A stretch of DNA of 64,000 nt, taken from contig JACEFZ010017624.1 of NCBI GenBank assembly GCA_014155875.1, forward strand, positions 408,305 through 472,304, read 5' to 3'. Each line of letters begins with the position of its first letter. Positions within the stretch are counted from its first letter, which is position 1. Below are positions 58,501 to 61,824 of the stretch, piece after piece. The notes below the pieces were generated by a model that did no database searches, was not told the origin of the DNA, and saw only the letters and a program-made list of their open reading frames with translations. This stretch comes from Cepaea nemoralis (taxonomy: Eukaryota > Mollusca > Gastropoda > Stylommatophora > Helicidae). A program made the position numbers and the translations under genes.

Positions 58501-59529
58501 CCAGCTGGCCAGTGTTGGGGGGGGGGGGGGGGGGGGGTGGTGTTTGAACTTGCTAACTCACCATCAGCACACCGGATATTTAAGAGCAAGTACTCCTATC
58601 TATTCGGCCATGCTGACTTACAATGACATATTTAAGATCTTAAAAGTCATGGGGATTCACTACATTGCCCGAGGTTTTATCCCATATGGCTCTGTCTCTT
58701 TCTGCAGGTCGGCCTGCCGAAAGCGTCGCAAAAAGCATGAACTCCGTAGCTCCGGTGATGACCCTCAGGAGTCTCCGAGAAAAATGCACTTGTGAACCAA
58801 AAGATGTAGCCCGGATTCAAACCCACAACCTTCAGAGCACAAGGCAGATGGCTTGTCCACTTTGCCATGGAGACCCCGATTTATTTAAAACTATTTAAAG
58901 TGAAGGACTCTTTCTGTGCCTTGAGGCGTGTTGGCTCTACGATGCTAGCCCAGTATTTCTATAGATCAGTCTGTACCGGATGAGTGGTCATGATCACACC
59001 AGATATCTCTTCCCAGAACATGTCTTGACATCTGTTTTAGGCCAGGCCGAAGAGCGAACCCAGGTCAGTTGTCACAAACATCCAGGCCTCCACGAGAATT
59101 CCCAGACGACCCATGGGCCAGCAGACAAACATGCTAGCCACTGTCCAATCACGGCTCATGGCGATGATTGCGTTGTGTTGGCTAAACGCAGATGATCCTA
59201 GTCTCCTTGGGAGTCACTGTGCCAGTGTGGTTATACCGCCTGCCTCATGATCCGAAGGCCATGGGTTTGATTCAGGGCTATGTCGCTCGGTTCACAAGTG
59301 CAGTTTTCTCAGAGACTCCTGGTGATCATCGCTGCAGCTATGGAGTTTGTGCTTTGTGAAACACTTTTGGCCGGCCGCTTGCAGAAAGAGATCAAGCTGT
59401 ATGGGATAAAACCCAGTGCAATAAAGCCGATCCTGTTGTCTTTTAAACCTTGTTTAATTTTGTGTCTTATGATTTCAGACTACTTGAAACACTTGACAGA
59501 AGACTCTCTTGATTACAAAGATACGATCA
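14408..59529 (+). CDS. FGD6: FGD5/FGD6-type RhoGEF gene, nine coding exons, 3' end outside window
   Basis: Joined exons: 14415-15276, 23461-25143, 29526-29681, 43770-44329, 45696-45788, 49850-50001, 51468-51624, 56226-56313, 59479-59529. Total is 3802 nt, about 1267 codons. Seen: GT/AG signals at every junction and matching phases (1,1,1,0,0,2,0,1). The N-terminal ~1087 residues are low-complexity, Ser/Pro/Lys-rich with many PxxP sites. The DH domain follows: CR1 around 'FFIAKEIVSSERTF', the 'ADVFVKKGPFLKLY' segment, and CR3 'LKPIQRIPQYKLLL'. Known of the family: FGD proteins activate Cdc42 through DH-PH and bind PI3P through FYVE; human FGD5 and FGD6 are about 1430-1460 residues with a long N-terminus before DH, as here. 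The 'SSER..VDVLRLL' segment is closer to FGD5/6 than to FGD1-4. Inference: this is the invertebrate FGD5/6 homologue, and the symbol could equally be FGD5. PH, FYVE and the DH C-terminus are not in the window. The 5' UTR exon was not located. Confidence 0.88.
14415..15276 (+). CDS. FGD6: FGD exon 1 (start codon; Pro-rich N-terminus)
   Basis: The ATG at 14415 has A at -3 and G at +4. An in-frame TAA lies upstream at 14388, so this is the first possible Met. A likely acceptor (ACTTCCAG, ending 14407) means a non-coding leader exon probably lies upstream. The peptide opens 'MALTRPQIPEKPPVAAKP', much like the PxxP-rich start of vertebrate FGD6. It continues with PPLLPPKP, PPPLPSLPPP and PPVPPKPAA blocks, which are candidate SH3-binding sites. 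There is no signal peptide or membrane segment. The donor is CACAG|GTAATT; the exon ends in phase 1, with one base of a split Asp codon (G|AT) completed by the next exon. Confidence 0.87.
15277..16212 (+). other. Intron 1, 5' part
   Basis: No gene seen. It holds a short TG-rich tract (about 15459-15530) and a GA microsatellite (about 15596-15640). The remainder is AT-rich sequence with no recognisable repeat. Confidence 0.6.
16213..16980 (-). pseudogene. LINE-A reverse transcriptase C-terminal part
   Basis: Minus strand reads 'AKKGLSLNIKKTVTMVIKK', 'CDIEIEGKILNQVDNCRYLG', 'KRVLKCYVEPVLLYVSESWN', a single in-frame stop (16548-16550), then 'MWFLRRMLQIPWTARVTND'. The 3' end abuts a CAT tract (the LINE's GAT tail). 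It is 5' truncated after the YADD box. It aligns in detail with 52100-54380. Confidence 0.9.
17061..17700 (+). pseudogene. Mariner-like element 5' end with transposase N-terminus, interrupted
   Basis: A TIR-like start, 'cgagggctattccaaaatca', lies at 17061. After a LINE insertion (17107-17451) the leader continues to a Met at 17551 giving 'CEIRGMICFLQAEGQNVAEI' and then a stop near 17676. This is the helix-turn-helix start typical of mariner/IS630 transposases ('CEIR..I.FL...G.....EIH'). The DDE catalytic region and the opposite TIR are absent. Confidence 0.78.
17107..17451 (+). mobile_element. 5'-truncated RNase-H LINE insertion
   Basis: Flanked by the direct repeat AATAAACTGGTTG (17094-17106 and about 17452-17464; ±1 bp). 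It encodes the end of an RNase H-type ORF ('DKLAGSAPPVDGQPMDRADV'), then a non-conserved tail and stop, and ends in an (ACTGATA)n 3' tail. It is a relative of LINE-B. One base is missing in the 'NE.ADKLAG' motif. Confidence 0.82.
17712..17940. repeat. Dispersed repeat shared with 41370-41575
   Basis: Both contain 'accaaatgtgac', 'ttgttttgtttc.tggtat' and 'tttggtccaa.cctacttttt' in the same order. Class unknown; it may be mariner 3' sequence. Confidence 0.65.
18077..18700. repeat. ~57-bp tandem repeat with an insertion
   Basis: The unit includes 'ggcaatgaatactcaacaaa' plus 'agtatcatggctagtatcct'; about eight copies, some 3-4 bp shorter. The array is interrupted at 18519-18659 by a short retroelement. 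Confidence 0.9.
18519..18659 (+). mobile_element. 5'-truncated AAG-tailed retroelement (141 bp)
   Basis: Flanked by GTATCCTCTAT (18508-18518 and 18660-18670). It matches the 3' end of the 1.64-kb element at 52274-53909 ('agtcggatgtgtcggcctaa', 'ctccggatgaacgcag') and ends in GAAGAAGAAG. Confidence 0.88.
18883..19046. repeat. 44-bp satellite, left arm
   Basis: The unit includes 'agacacctgctagagaggtc' and 'catgaaattaattgtctgcc'. It is continuous with 22117-22790 once LINE-B is removed. Confidence 0.92.
19315..21177 (-). pseudogene. LINE-B RT + RNase H open frame (620 codons)
   Basis: Seen on the minus strand: RT motifs 'WLHSYLIPLPKPDKDHKKI', 'GYRPKRETWTNA', 'AIDLEDAYNRVPLDFLM', 'GLPQGSPLSPVLFNAY', the catalytic 'LSYADDVLVY' box and 'MNYLGIRFDRSLAYNVHI'. 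RNase H follows: 'VIYTDGSV', 'TMEVMAVSKAI', 'FLSDSMNMI' and 'FVPGHAEYKG'. A frameshift directly after 'YKG' shifts the expected 'ARADKLAG' motif (last catalytic Asp) to another frame, and the listed frame then ends in a spurious tail. The upstream part is separated from the endonuclease frames by stops. RT catalytic residues are intact; the element as a whole is dead. Confidence 0.93.
21239..22110 (-). pseudogene. LINE-B endonuclease C-terminus and linker (broken)
   Basis: Minus-strand frames 21518-22189 and 21239-21505. 'TASRPGDEDSAIDLALVSPS' and 'LGHHGSNHHPCSILVEKG' match the C-terminal half of an AP-like endonuclease (EEP) domain. The usual SDHHP motif reads SNHHP, so the catalytic Asp is replaced by Asn. 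The N-terminal half of the domain is missing through 5' truncation. Residues read from 22117 onward belong to the satellite. Confidence 0.82.
22117..22790. repeat. 44-bp satellite, right arm
   Basis: About 15 copies of a 44-bp unit with two main variants ('cacctgctagagaggtccat' and 'cacccactagagaagtctat'). Variant copies recur in blocks, showing block duplication. It degrades near 22760. Confidence 0.95.
22917..23060. mobile_element. TIR element A relative, 144 bp
   Basis: Right end 'attgtttgtgtcttcgttat'; left end 'aaaacacaaacaatatag' is partly degenerate. Inside is 'cttgccgtcttggcagacta', a fragment also found at 28976 and 56472. Confidence 0.55.
23080..23312 (+). mobile_element. SINE-2, full length
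   Basis: The tRNA-like head is 'ccatggtgaagtggttatgc' with B box 'gggttcagtttc'. The conserved body is 'ctggggatcgtcactggagc' and 'gccatatgggataaaagcca'. It lies 150 bp before exon 2. Confidence 0.88.
23461..25143 (+). CDS. FGD6: FGD exon 2 (large disordered region)
   Basis: The acceptor is TTGTTGTTGATAG|AT; the exon opens in phase 1 and matches exon 1. It encodes 561 codons, rich in Ser, Thr, Gln, Lys and Pro, with PPPIPKNPP, PPLPPRNKP and PPPPPPGPP clusters near its ends. One short predicted helix, 'CDMLKEIEELLKNKLGSL', is the only ordered-looking stretch. There are two candidate donors: CAG|GTCAAA (exon end 25143, phase 1) and AAG|GTCAGT (end 25150, phase 2). I chose 25143 because only phase 1 joins exon 3. 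Exons 2 and 3 are both phase 1-1, so either could be skipped without a frameshift. Without splicing, the frame stops at 25178. Confidence 0.87.
25144..26381 (+). other. Intron 2, 5' part
   Basis: No gene. About 25590-25735 shares a diverged dispersed repeat with 29760-29885 ('gtgttcatcagct', 'aagtattc.tt'). Confidence 0.5.
26382..28583. repeat. 40-bp satellite, ~55 copies
   Basis: The unit is 'cactgaagagtgctagccta' + 'taaatagtattgtctccctg'. Variants (agcct, agctt, aggctt, -AGTAT deletion) recur in the same order about 519 bp apart, a 13-unit higher-order repeat. Each copy carries TATAAATA. Confidence 0.97.
28584..28810 (+). pseudogene. LINE C-terminal fragment
   Basis: It reads 'LKYLGHIKHHCGLARTAMEG' then breaks, as in RT C-termini ('KYFGHI.R..GLE.TVMEG'). 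Confidence 0.65.
28970..29015. mobile_element. Short LINE 3'-end fragment
   Basis: 'cttaccgtcttgacagatga' + 'tagttt' is shared with 22950 and 56472. It is the terminus of the LINE at 56470-56830. Confidence 0.5.
29016..29525. other. Intron 2, 3' part
   Basis: No gene recognised. Confidence 0.4.
29526..29681 (+). CDS. FGD6: FGD exon 3 (52-codon cassette)
   Basis: The acceptor is GTCATGTACAG|AA and the donor is GATG|GTAAGA. It is 156 nt, phase 1-1, and in frame with exons 2 and 4. The peptide contains 'SYISRRQAASKASHMLKK', basic and Ser-rich, with no domain I recognise. Support is the strong splice signals, phase agreement and open frame. Homology is not evident, so it is the least certain exon. 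Its symmetry makes it a plausible alternatively spliced cassette. Confidence 0.7.
30160..30330 (+). other. Possible LINE remnant
   Basis: 'tgggaggacatggagggagc' and 'ggatatggttgagagtccgt' resemble LINE 3' coding ends. It is too short and decayed to place firmly. Confidence 0.35.
30438..30716 (+). mobile_element. SINE-1, full length
   Basis: tRNA-like head 'gcgtggctgaatggataaga' (A box) and 'gttcagcccct' (B-box region). The body ends 'ttaaattcaaagcgagcg'. It sits directly before the LINE-derived satellite. Confidence 0.88.
30738..31570. repeat. 56-bp satellite leading into the 54-bp array
   Basis: The unit includes 'tgagtgaacagaagtgaagg' and 'tcatgttccagcatgagcga' + 'tcagttg.acacctac'. It shares its last ~20 bp with the 54-bp unit. 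Confidence 0.93.
31571..36896. repeat. 54-bp satellite, ~98 copies
   Basis: The unit is 'cagttgtacacctactgcta' + 'cagtgtcccagattggttga' + 'tctgtgagaggaat'. Because 54 is a multiple of 3, long open frames arise on both strands. A 9-unit block (486 bp) at about 34034-34519 is repeated at 34520-35005, and a 15-unit offset (810 bp) recurs at 35045/35855. Confidence 0.97.
36897..37045 (+). pseudogene. LINE C-terminus flanking the 54-bp array
   Basis: Continuing the frame of the last repeat ('HLLLQCPSLVDL') gives 'SRKLLPPQPAINSVPC', then 'LLPHFRRICTFIREAVA' and a stop region near 37000. This is coherent non-repetitive coding sequence resembling a LINE C-terminal tail. Confidence 0.6.
37046..37624. 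other. Intron 3 segment
   Basis: No gene. 37388-37450 has a tRNA-like look ('tggtggtaaagctgtaagac', 'gttagggttcaggttt') and may be a SINE head. Confidence 0.45.
37625..41335. repeat. 60-bp satellite, ~62 copies
   Basis: The unit is 'gttgacagaaccagctgtaa' + 'cacattggtgcagggagaga' + 'agtagttagctacttacctt'. Occasional ~41-bp copies have lost 'tagctacttaccttgtt'. Rows 37981-38220 recur at 38341-38580, a 360-bp (6-unit) higher-order repeat. Confidence 0.97.
41370..41575. repeat. Dispersed repeat shared with 17712-17940
   Basis: Same ordered blocks as the 17.7-kb copy. No coding sequence. Confidence 0.65.
41576..42017. other. Intron 3 segment
   Basis: Nothing recognised. Confidence 0.4.
42018..42822. 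repeat. 55-bp satellite with 77-83-bp long variants
   Basis: The unit is 'tatcttccactgttgtctct' + 'ctaggccagaaggttcgcct' + 'ggatatgttgtagtt'. The first two and last two or three units carry an extra 'cactcagcggtccatggaga' block. Confidence 0.95.
43020..43392 (+). mobile_element. LINE-B 3' fragment with nested (TTTG)n-tailed insertion
   Basis: 'tgttgtcagccactacac..' to 'agcacttgtgg' and then 'attgaatggttccatgtgca' + '..cggctaactaactaa' align with the LINE-B 3' end at 54484-54602. They are separated by 43175-43340, which ends in a TTTG tract. Confidence 0.75.
43393..43769. other. Intron 3, 3' end
   Basis: AT-rich sequence with the exon-4 acceptor at its end. No other feature. Confidence 0.5.
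43770..44329 (+). CDS. FGD6: FGD exon 4 (acidic linker before DH)
   Basis: The acceptor is AATCATACAG|CA (phase 1) and the donor is ATATAT|GTAAGT (phase 0). It encodes about 187 codons. An early basic stretch (KDTKRRSRFYTTEPEVES) is followed by 'LLDRVAHGLGLRKSPKKS' and an acidic end 'GTDTEPGPDMEEIY', which sits directly before the DH domain. An acidic linker at this position fits FGD-family layout. The last ~20 bp plus the donor are repeated downstream in the intron (see 44330-44870). Confidence 0.83.
44330..44870 (+). repeat. Degenerate tandem copies of exon-4 end plus splice donor
   Basis: The exon-4 terminus 'cctgatatggaggagatata' with its GTAAGT recurs in diverged form near 44417, 44530, 44635, 44717 and 44830, at about 84-113 bp spacing, separated by CTTAT-rich filler. 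A seventh copy lies near 47505. The copy near 44530 keeps an intact GTAAGT at 44556; the others have lost it. Confidence 0.75.
44990..45165. repeat. (CAT)n-rich microsatellite
   Basis: 'catcatcatcgtacatcatc' repeats. These are the expanded GAT tail of the adjacent inverted LINE-C. Confidence 0.9.
45166..45590 (-). pseudogene. LINE-C 3' part
   Basis: The minus frame 45156-45359 reads 'MQYQQLPSLALHQRSSATRP', 'RGRPRRKWIYGIKDIVQSHG', 'AAHRALERKLFLPRTPDGRS', an RT C-terminus. The upstream part is decayed. The orientation is opposite to the FGD gene, ending ~100 bp before exon 5. Confidence 0.82.
45696..45788 (+). CDS. FGD6: FGD exon 5 (DH domain CR1)
   Basis: The acceptor is AATACAACAG|GTG and the donor is AACATG|GTAAAC. 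It has 31 codons, phase 0-0. It encodes the first DH helix, 'KKVFFIAKEIVSSERTFVDV'. In DH domains this conserved region 1 has the Glu that contacts switch I of the GTPase (here in 'SSERTF'). It is the clearest family marker together with exon 8. Confidence 0.9.
45789..46754 (+). other. Intron 5, 5' part
   Basis: A 17-bp tandem repeat ('cacaacaatctctattc', about 5 copies) at 46155-46245. The rest is unrecognised. Confidence 0.5.
46755..46908 (-). mobile_element. SINE-3 (tRNA-derived), best copy
   Basis: Minus strand: head 'tgttggtgtaatggttagga' (A box), 'gcgagggtttgatac' (B box) and body '..tagctgttcgctaaggcag'. Confidence 0.75.
46909..47526. other. Intron 5 segment
   Basis: No gene. 47405-47470 has a weak tRNA-like head. 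A diverged exon-4-end copy lies at 47505-47539. Confidence 0.4.
47540..48527. mobile_element. Unclassified inverted-repeat element, 988 bp
   Basis: Flanked by the 13-bp direct repeat ATACCAAAAGTTG (47527-47539 and 48528-48540). The left arm (47540-47809) is inverted relative to 47880-48157 with about one mismatch per 100 bp, around a ~70-bp centre. A second direct copy of the right-arm-plus-centre unit (~320 bp) occupies 48213-48527. Both direct copies contain 'ttcgggtccacatcgattga'. It is more GC-rich than its surroundings. No coding potential. Confidence 0.88.
48568..48845 (-). mobile_element. SINE-1, full length
   Basis: The minus-strand head 'agcatagccgaatgaataag' and B box 'aaggggttcaaccccta' are well kept. 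It ends 'ttgagttcaaagtgagca'. Confidence 0.88.
48846..49554. other. Intron 5 segment
   Basis: No gene. 49415-49490 has a B-box-like 'caggattcgatcctg' and may be a tRNA-like SINE fragment. Confidence 0.4.
49555..49670 (+). mobile_element. LINE-A 3' fragment
   Basis: 'aggaatatcatcagcagagt' and 'gatctgtggagagacgtgaa' match the LINE-A 3' end at 54645. Confidence 0.85.
49850..50001 (+). CDS. FGD6: FGD exon 6 (DH domain)
   Basis: The acceptor is GCCTGTTCCAG|GAT (phase 0) and the donor is CATTG|GTCAGT (phase 2, splitting a Trp codon TG|G). It encodes about 51 residues, beginning 'DFRVHV' and containing 'LNKILDFLPQLQNLNEDLL' and '..ERVEHW', the DH helices between CR1 and CR2. The join to exon 7 restores W-D-E-N. 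Confidence 0.9.
50320..50478 (+). mobile_element. SINE-2, internally deleted
   Basis: Head 'tgtggcgaagtggtcaagct' and B box 'gtgggttcgattcag' are well conserved. The middle of the body is missing. Confidence 0.85.
50849..51132 (-). mobile_element. SINE-1, full length
   Basis: Minus-strand head 'gcatgggcgaatggataaga' and B box 'ggggttcaaccccta'. The body matches 48568-48845. Confidence 0.88.
51140..51300 (-). mobile_element. LINE-A-like fragment
   Basis: 'ttacctcttctcatggcata' aligns with the LINE-A 'cctcttctcatcacatgact' block. Decayed. Confidence 0.5.
51468..51624 (+). CDS. FGD6: FGD exon 7 (DH domain CR2)
   Basis: The acceptor is GTTGCTAG|GG, supplying the last base of the Trp codon. The donor is TTTGAG|GTCAGT, phase 0. 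It encodes 52 further codons with 'ADVFVKKGPFLKLYTSYI' and '..NSAFAAAVKEFE', the canonical DH middle region of FGD proteins. The acceptor has a weak pyrimidine tract. The donor region is tandemly repeated downstream. Confidence 0.9.
51625..51935 (+). repeat. Tandem copies of exon-7 donor (mostly 32 bp)
   Basis: The string 'tttgaggtcagtttattgtc' spanning the exon-7 donor recurs immediately downstream. It gives donor-like GTYAGY sites at 51657, 51689, 51710 and 51742 (spacings 32, 32, 21, 32). Looser 'gtttgaggtga' copies continue to about 51915. Confidence 0.8.
52274..53909 (+). mobile_element. AAG-tailed non-LTR element, 1636 bp, TSD 14 bp
   Basis: Flanked by AAATACCTAGGGGC (52260-52273 and 53910-53923). 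The 5' end begins 'tcccccgatgtgtctctacc' and the 3' end is GAAAAGAAGAAGAAG. It has no RT. Two internal ~430-bp segments (about 52860-53290 and 53460-53900) are diverged copies of each other. A 3'-only copy sits at 18519-18659. Probably a non-autonomous derivative of a LINE. Confidence 0.88.
54362..54604 (+). mobile_element. LINE-B 3' end, 243-bp truncated insertion
   Basis: Flanked by AAAGAAAAATGAT (left copy ends 54361; right copy 54605-54617). It matches the inverted LINE-B 3' end ('gatgactgtgaatctacaac', 'aagaggggtggccaaacaag') and ends in CTAACTAACTAACTAA. Confidence 0.92.
54769..55239. other. Intron 7 segment
   Basis: No gene recognised. Confidence 0.4.
55240..55605. repeat. Compound microsatellite (TCTG, TCTTA, TCTA, CCAC)
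   Basis: It starts after 'aaactagctgactcggcccg', a transposon-like terminus, and continues through TCTG, TCTTA, TCTA and CCAC/CTAC tracts. The Tyr/Leu/Ser-rich frames here are artefacts. Confidence 0.93.
55606..55800 (+). mobile_element. SINE-2 (head lost)
   Basis: It begins at the B box 'atgttcgattccgggccgcg' and runs through the whole conserved body to 'gaccctgttgattttaagct'. It is the best-conserved body in the window. Confidence 0.85.
55801..56225 (+). other. Intron 7, 3' part
   Basis: 55960-56050 contains 'gaaaaatttcataacgatgc' + 'aacagacag', a motif common in decayed DNA transposons. No gene. Confidence 0.4.
56226..56313 (+). CDS. FGD6: FGD exon 8 (DH domain CR3)
   Basis: The acceptor is TTTCTGAAG|ATG (phase 0) and the donor is GCAAG|GTAGGT (phase 1). 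The peptide is 'MSPRCAKLALKHYMLKPIQR' followed by IPQYKLLLQ. 'LKPIQRIPQY' is the diagnostic CR3 helix of Dbl-homology exchange factors and lies at the GTPase interface. Confidence 0.92.
56470..56830 (-). pseudogene. LINE C-terminal zinc-finger-like fragment
   Basis: Minus strand reads 'GNDHVFTCSHCG', a stop, then 'TFTVQILISHIRFCHG', i.e. a decayed C-x2-C...H-x4-H motif of the type found at RT C-termini of some LINEs. The 3' end is 'actatcatctgtcaagatgg'. Confidence 0.65.
56831..57348. other. Intron 8 segment
   Basis: No gene. 57165-57245 looks tRNA-like on the minus strand ('gtggctagcaggttagc', 'ggttcctggttcgatctc') and may be a SINE head. Confidence 0.45.
57349..57508. repeat. 80-bp tandem duplication
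   Basis: Two nearly identical copies beginning 'ccagcatggactcatg'. One T/A difference was seen. Confidence 0.93.
57509..58305. repeat. Low-order tandem repeats in otherwise unrecognised DNA
   Basis: 57990-58120 repeats 'tctcgggtctggtctg' at about 62 bp. 58155-58225 has a 22-bp unit 'cctgtctcagtacttctccc' about three to four times. 57509-57990 is unrecognised. Confidence 0.75.
58306..58619 (-). mobile_element. SINE-1 copy with poly-G insertion
   Basis: Body and minus-strand head ('agcatggccgaatagatagg') are present. A G20-class homopolymer at 58517-58537 replaces the usual B-box flank. Confidence 0.83.
58650..58877 (-). mobile_element. SINE-2, full length
   Basis: Minus-strand head 'catggcaaagtggacaagcc' and B box 'gtgggtttgaatcc'. 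Full body. Confidence 0.87.
58878..59209. other. Intron 8 segment
   Basis: 59050-59170 has a 'cgaacccaggtcag' B-box-like piece and 'catgctagccactgtcc', possibly another tRNA-like SINE. Nothing else. Confidence 0.4.
59210..59450 (+). mobile_element. SINE-2, full length, abutting exon 9 acceptor
   Basis: Head 'gtgccagtgtggttataccg', B box 'atgggtttgattcag' and full body ending 'gatcctgttgtcttttaaac', about 30 bp before the exon-9 splice acceptor. Confidence 0.87.
59479..59529 (+). CDS. FGD6: FGD exon 9 (DH domain, last exon in window)
   Basis: The acceptor is TTATGATTTCAG|AC (phase 1, completing Asp) and the donor is GATCA|GTAAGT (phase 1). The peptide is 'DYLKHLTEDSLDYKDTI', which continues the CR3 helix of exon 8 without a gap. 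No continuation exon is visible between 59530 and 64000, so the final DH helix, PH and FYVE exons lie outside. Confidence 0.9.
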
Positions 59530-59554
59530 GTAAGTTTTGACATTGACATGTAGG

Positions 59555-60060
59555 AGCTCTTGGAAGTGTTATGTATATTTCACATATTTTAGACAATCTT
59601 GAAAGTGTTATGTATATTTCACATATGTAGAGAATCTTGAAAGTGTTATGTATATTTCACATATTTTAGAGAATCTTGAAAGTGTTATGTATATTTCACA
59701 TATTTTAGAGAATCTTGAAAGTGTTATGTATATTTCACATATTTTAGAGAATCTTGAAAGTGTTATGTATATTTCACATATTTTAGACAATCTTGAAAGT
59801 GTGTATATTTCACATATTTTAGACAATCTTGAAAGTGTTATGTATATTTCACATATTTTAGACAATCTTGAAAGTGTTATGTATATTTCACATATTTTAG
59901 ATAATCTTGAAAGTGTTATGTATATTTCACATATTTTAGAGTCTTGAAAGTGTTATGTATATTTCACATATTTTAGAGAATCTTGAAAGGCTATGAATAT
60001 TTCACGTATTTTTGAGAATCTCGAAGTGCTATGTATATTTCACATCTTTGTGTAGGTCTT
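59555..60060. repeat. 39-bp tandem repeat, ~12 copies
   Basis: The unit is 'cttgaaagtgttatgtatat' + 'ttcacatattttagagaat'; the last copies are decayed. Starts 25 bp after the exon-9 donor. Confidence 0.95.
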
Positions 60061-60269
60061 GAAATGGCACGTATAATTCAAGCCCAGTTCAAGCATGCCA
60101 TCTCAGCCACCATTATTCTACACTAATACGGTCCTTTATCTGTATAACATGAGATGTGCATCCAAAGGTATTGATTGGCACTGAAAGAAGACCAAATAAA
60201 CAAATATACAGCAAGAGGACACGCCAGTCAATAGAAAAGATCATTATGATTATCATCATCCATTATGCG

Positions 60270-60560
60270 GTCAGCATGGCCAAATGGATAAGAGTGGTTG
60301 TTCTTAAACTTTCGGTGTGGAGATGCTGAAGTAGACGGTTCAACCCCTACATCAGTCAGTTGGACTAAAATGTTGACTTCTTGTCCTTGACTTGGGAACG
60401 CAAATTGTAAGTATCTCTGAAGTCAGAGTGGGTTCGCCTGATGGCAAGGGACACTGGTAATTGTGAAAACTAATCCACACTCAAACATCAAACTAGTGCA
60501 CTAGAATTAGTAGCACATGTGTGGACTACGCTTGAGTTGAAAGTTAGTGAACGCTACAGC

Positions 60561-60598
<38 letters not shown>

Positions 60599-60600
60599 AA
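60270..60600 (+). mobile_element. SINE-1, full length, (CAA)n tail
   Basis: Head 'cagcatggccaaatggataa', B box 'gacggttcaacccct' and full body ending near 'gagttgaaagttagtgaacg'. Then a (CAA)n run, the likely SINE tail. Confidence 0.9.
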
Positions 60601-60691
60601 ATCATCCATTGCCATCATCACAGTCAAGGTTGGCAATACAGGATCTTAAGTAGTTTCTGTCCTTGAGTGTAGGTTGTACATTCTGCTAGGC

Positions 60692-61145
60692 CAGTGGTTC
60701 TCAACCGGTGGGGAATTCCCCCCAGGGGGGAATTTTAGGGTTTCCAGGGGGGAATTAAGATTATTTCAAGATCGTGTTAATAAAAGAACCGATTACTTGA
60801 TATTGTTTTTTTCCTTCATACTGTATGGTTCTGTACGTCTCACCCTTCTAAAATTCAATTGATAAAGTAAGTAGACCCACAAATCACATTTTAAGTGGAC
60901 GTCTAAACTTGTTTTAGTATGTGCTATTAAATTTAGCTTCCATTATTACGTATACTGTGTTGGGGCGGGGTGGGGTTTTTAGGTAGGAAATACGAAAGGG
61001 GGGAATGACATTCTGAAAATATGGTGAAGGGGTGCTCGGGCCAAATTTTTAGGTAGGAAATACAAAATTGGGGGGGGGGGGGGGAGAATGACGTTCTGAA
61101 AATATGGTTAAGATAGGCACGGGTCAAAAAGGTTGAGAACCACTG
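60692..61145. mobile_element. hAT (Charlie-like) MITE, 454 bp
   Basis: TIRs are CAGTGGTTCTCAACC at the left and the complement GGTTGAGAACCACTG at the right. The 8-bp TSD is TGCTAGGC (60684-60691 and 61146-61153). There are internal G-rich runs but no transposase. The terminus matches the well-known hAT consensus. Confidence 0.93.
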
Positions 61146-61824
61146 TGCTAGGCTGTACCTTGATCATATCTTCATGTTGTCTAGTTATATTTTTGACGCC
61201 CTCCAGTTCTCTTACCATCAACTTTTAACCATTATGGTTTTCAGTATATTATAATATCATTTGTTATGACCAAAGTACCTTGTCTTTCTCATGTTCATTT
61301 CTTCCAGCAGTGTCTATTTTGTATTGTGTTGTCCCAGAATCTCCTGATGTGTTGAAAGCCGTAGGTAGACCAGGGGTCAAACCTGTCACACTGTTGTGTG
61401 TTTATATAAAGGTTAATCATTTGTCTGCCTAGTAGTAACATCTTGTGCATGGTGTAACACGAGCATGTCTTGTCTTTGACAGATGTTATACCAGCAGATC
61501 TCTACCACCCATGAAGTCAGTCTAAATTATGTAACTAGGCCAACAGGTTTACATCATATTTATTTGTTGGCTTTCAGTATATCGCTACTAAACATGTTGT
61601 TGTGTGTGTTTATTATATAAATAGATGGGTGAGTGAGTGATGGATGGGTGGGTGGGTGGGTTGATCAATTGATGGATGGGTAGGTGGAGGGGTGGATATT
61701 CCACCACCAATCAACTGGCCATACATGTATTGGTTTCCCCACACATCTCAGACTTTGATTAACACTGTCAGTGGCAGGAAGTAATCGTGAACTAGAAGAT
61801 AGTAAAACAATTGCCAGCTGGGGA
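61146..61824. other. Intron 9 segment
   Basis: No exon found. A short GGGT/GGAT-rich minisatellite lies at about 61625-61695. Confidence 0.5.

Noticed and set aside
60271..60350. Possible tRNA gene
   Set aside because: A and B boxes are present but the cloverleaf is degenerate, and the sequence continues into a SINE-1 body repeated at many loci.
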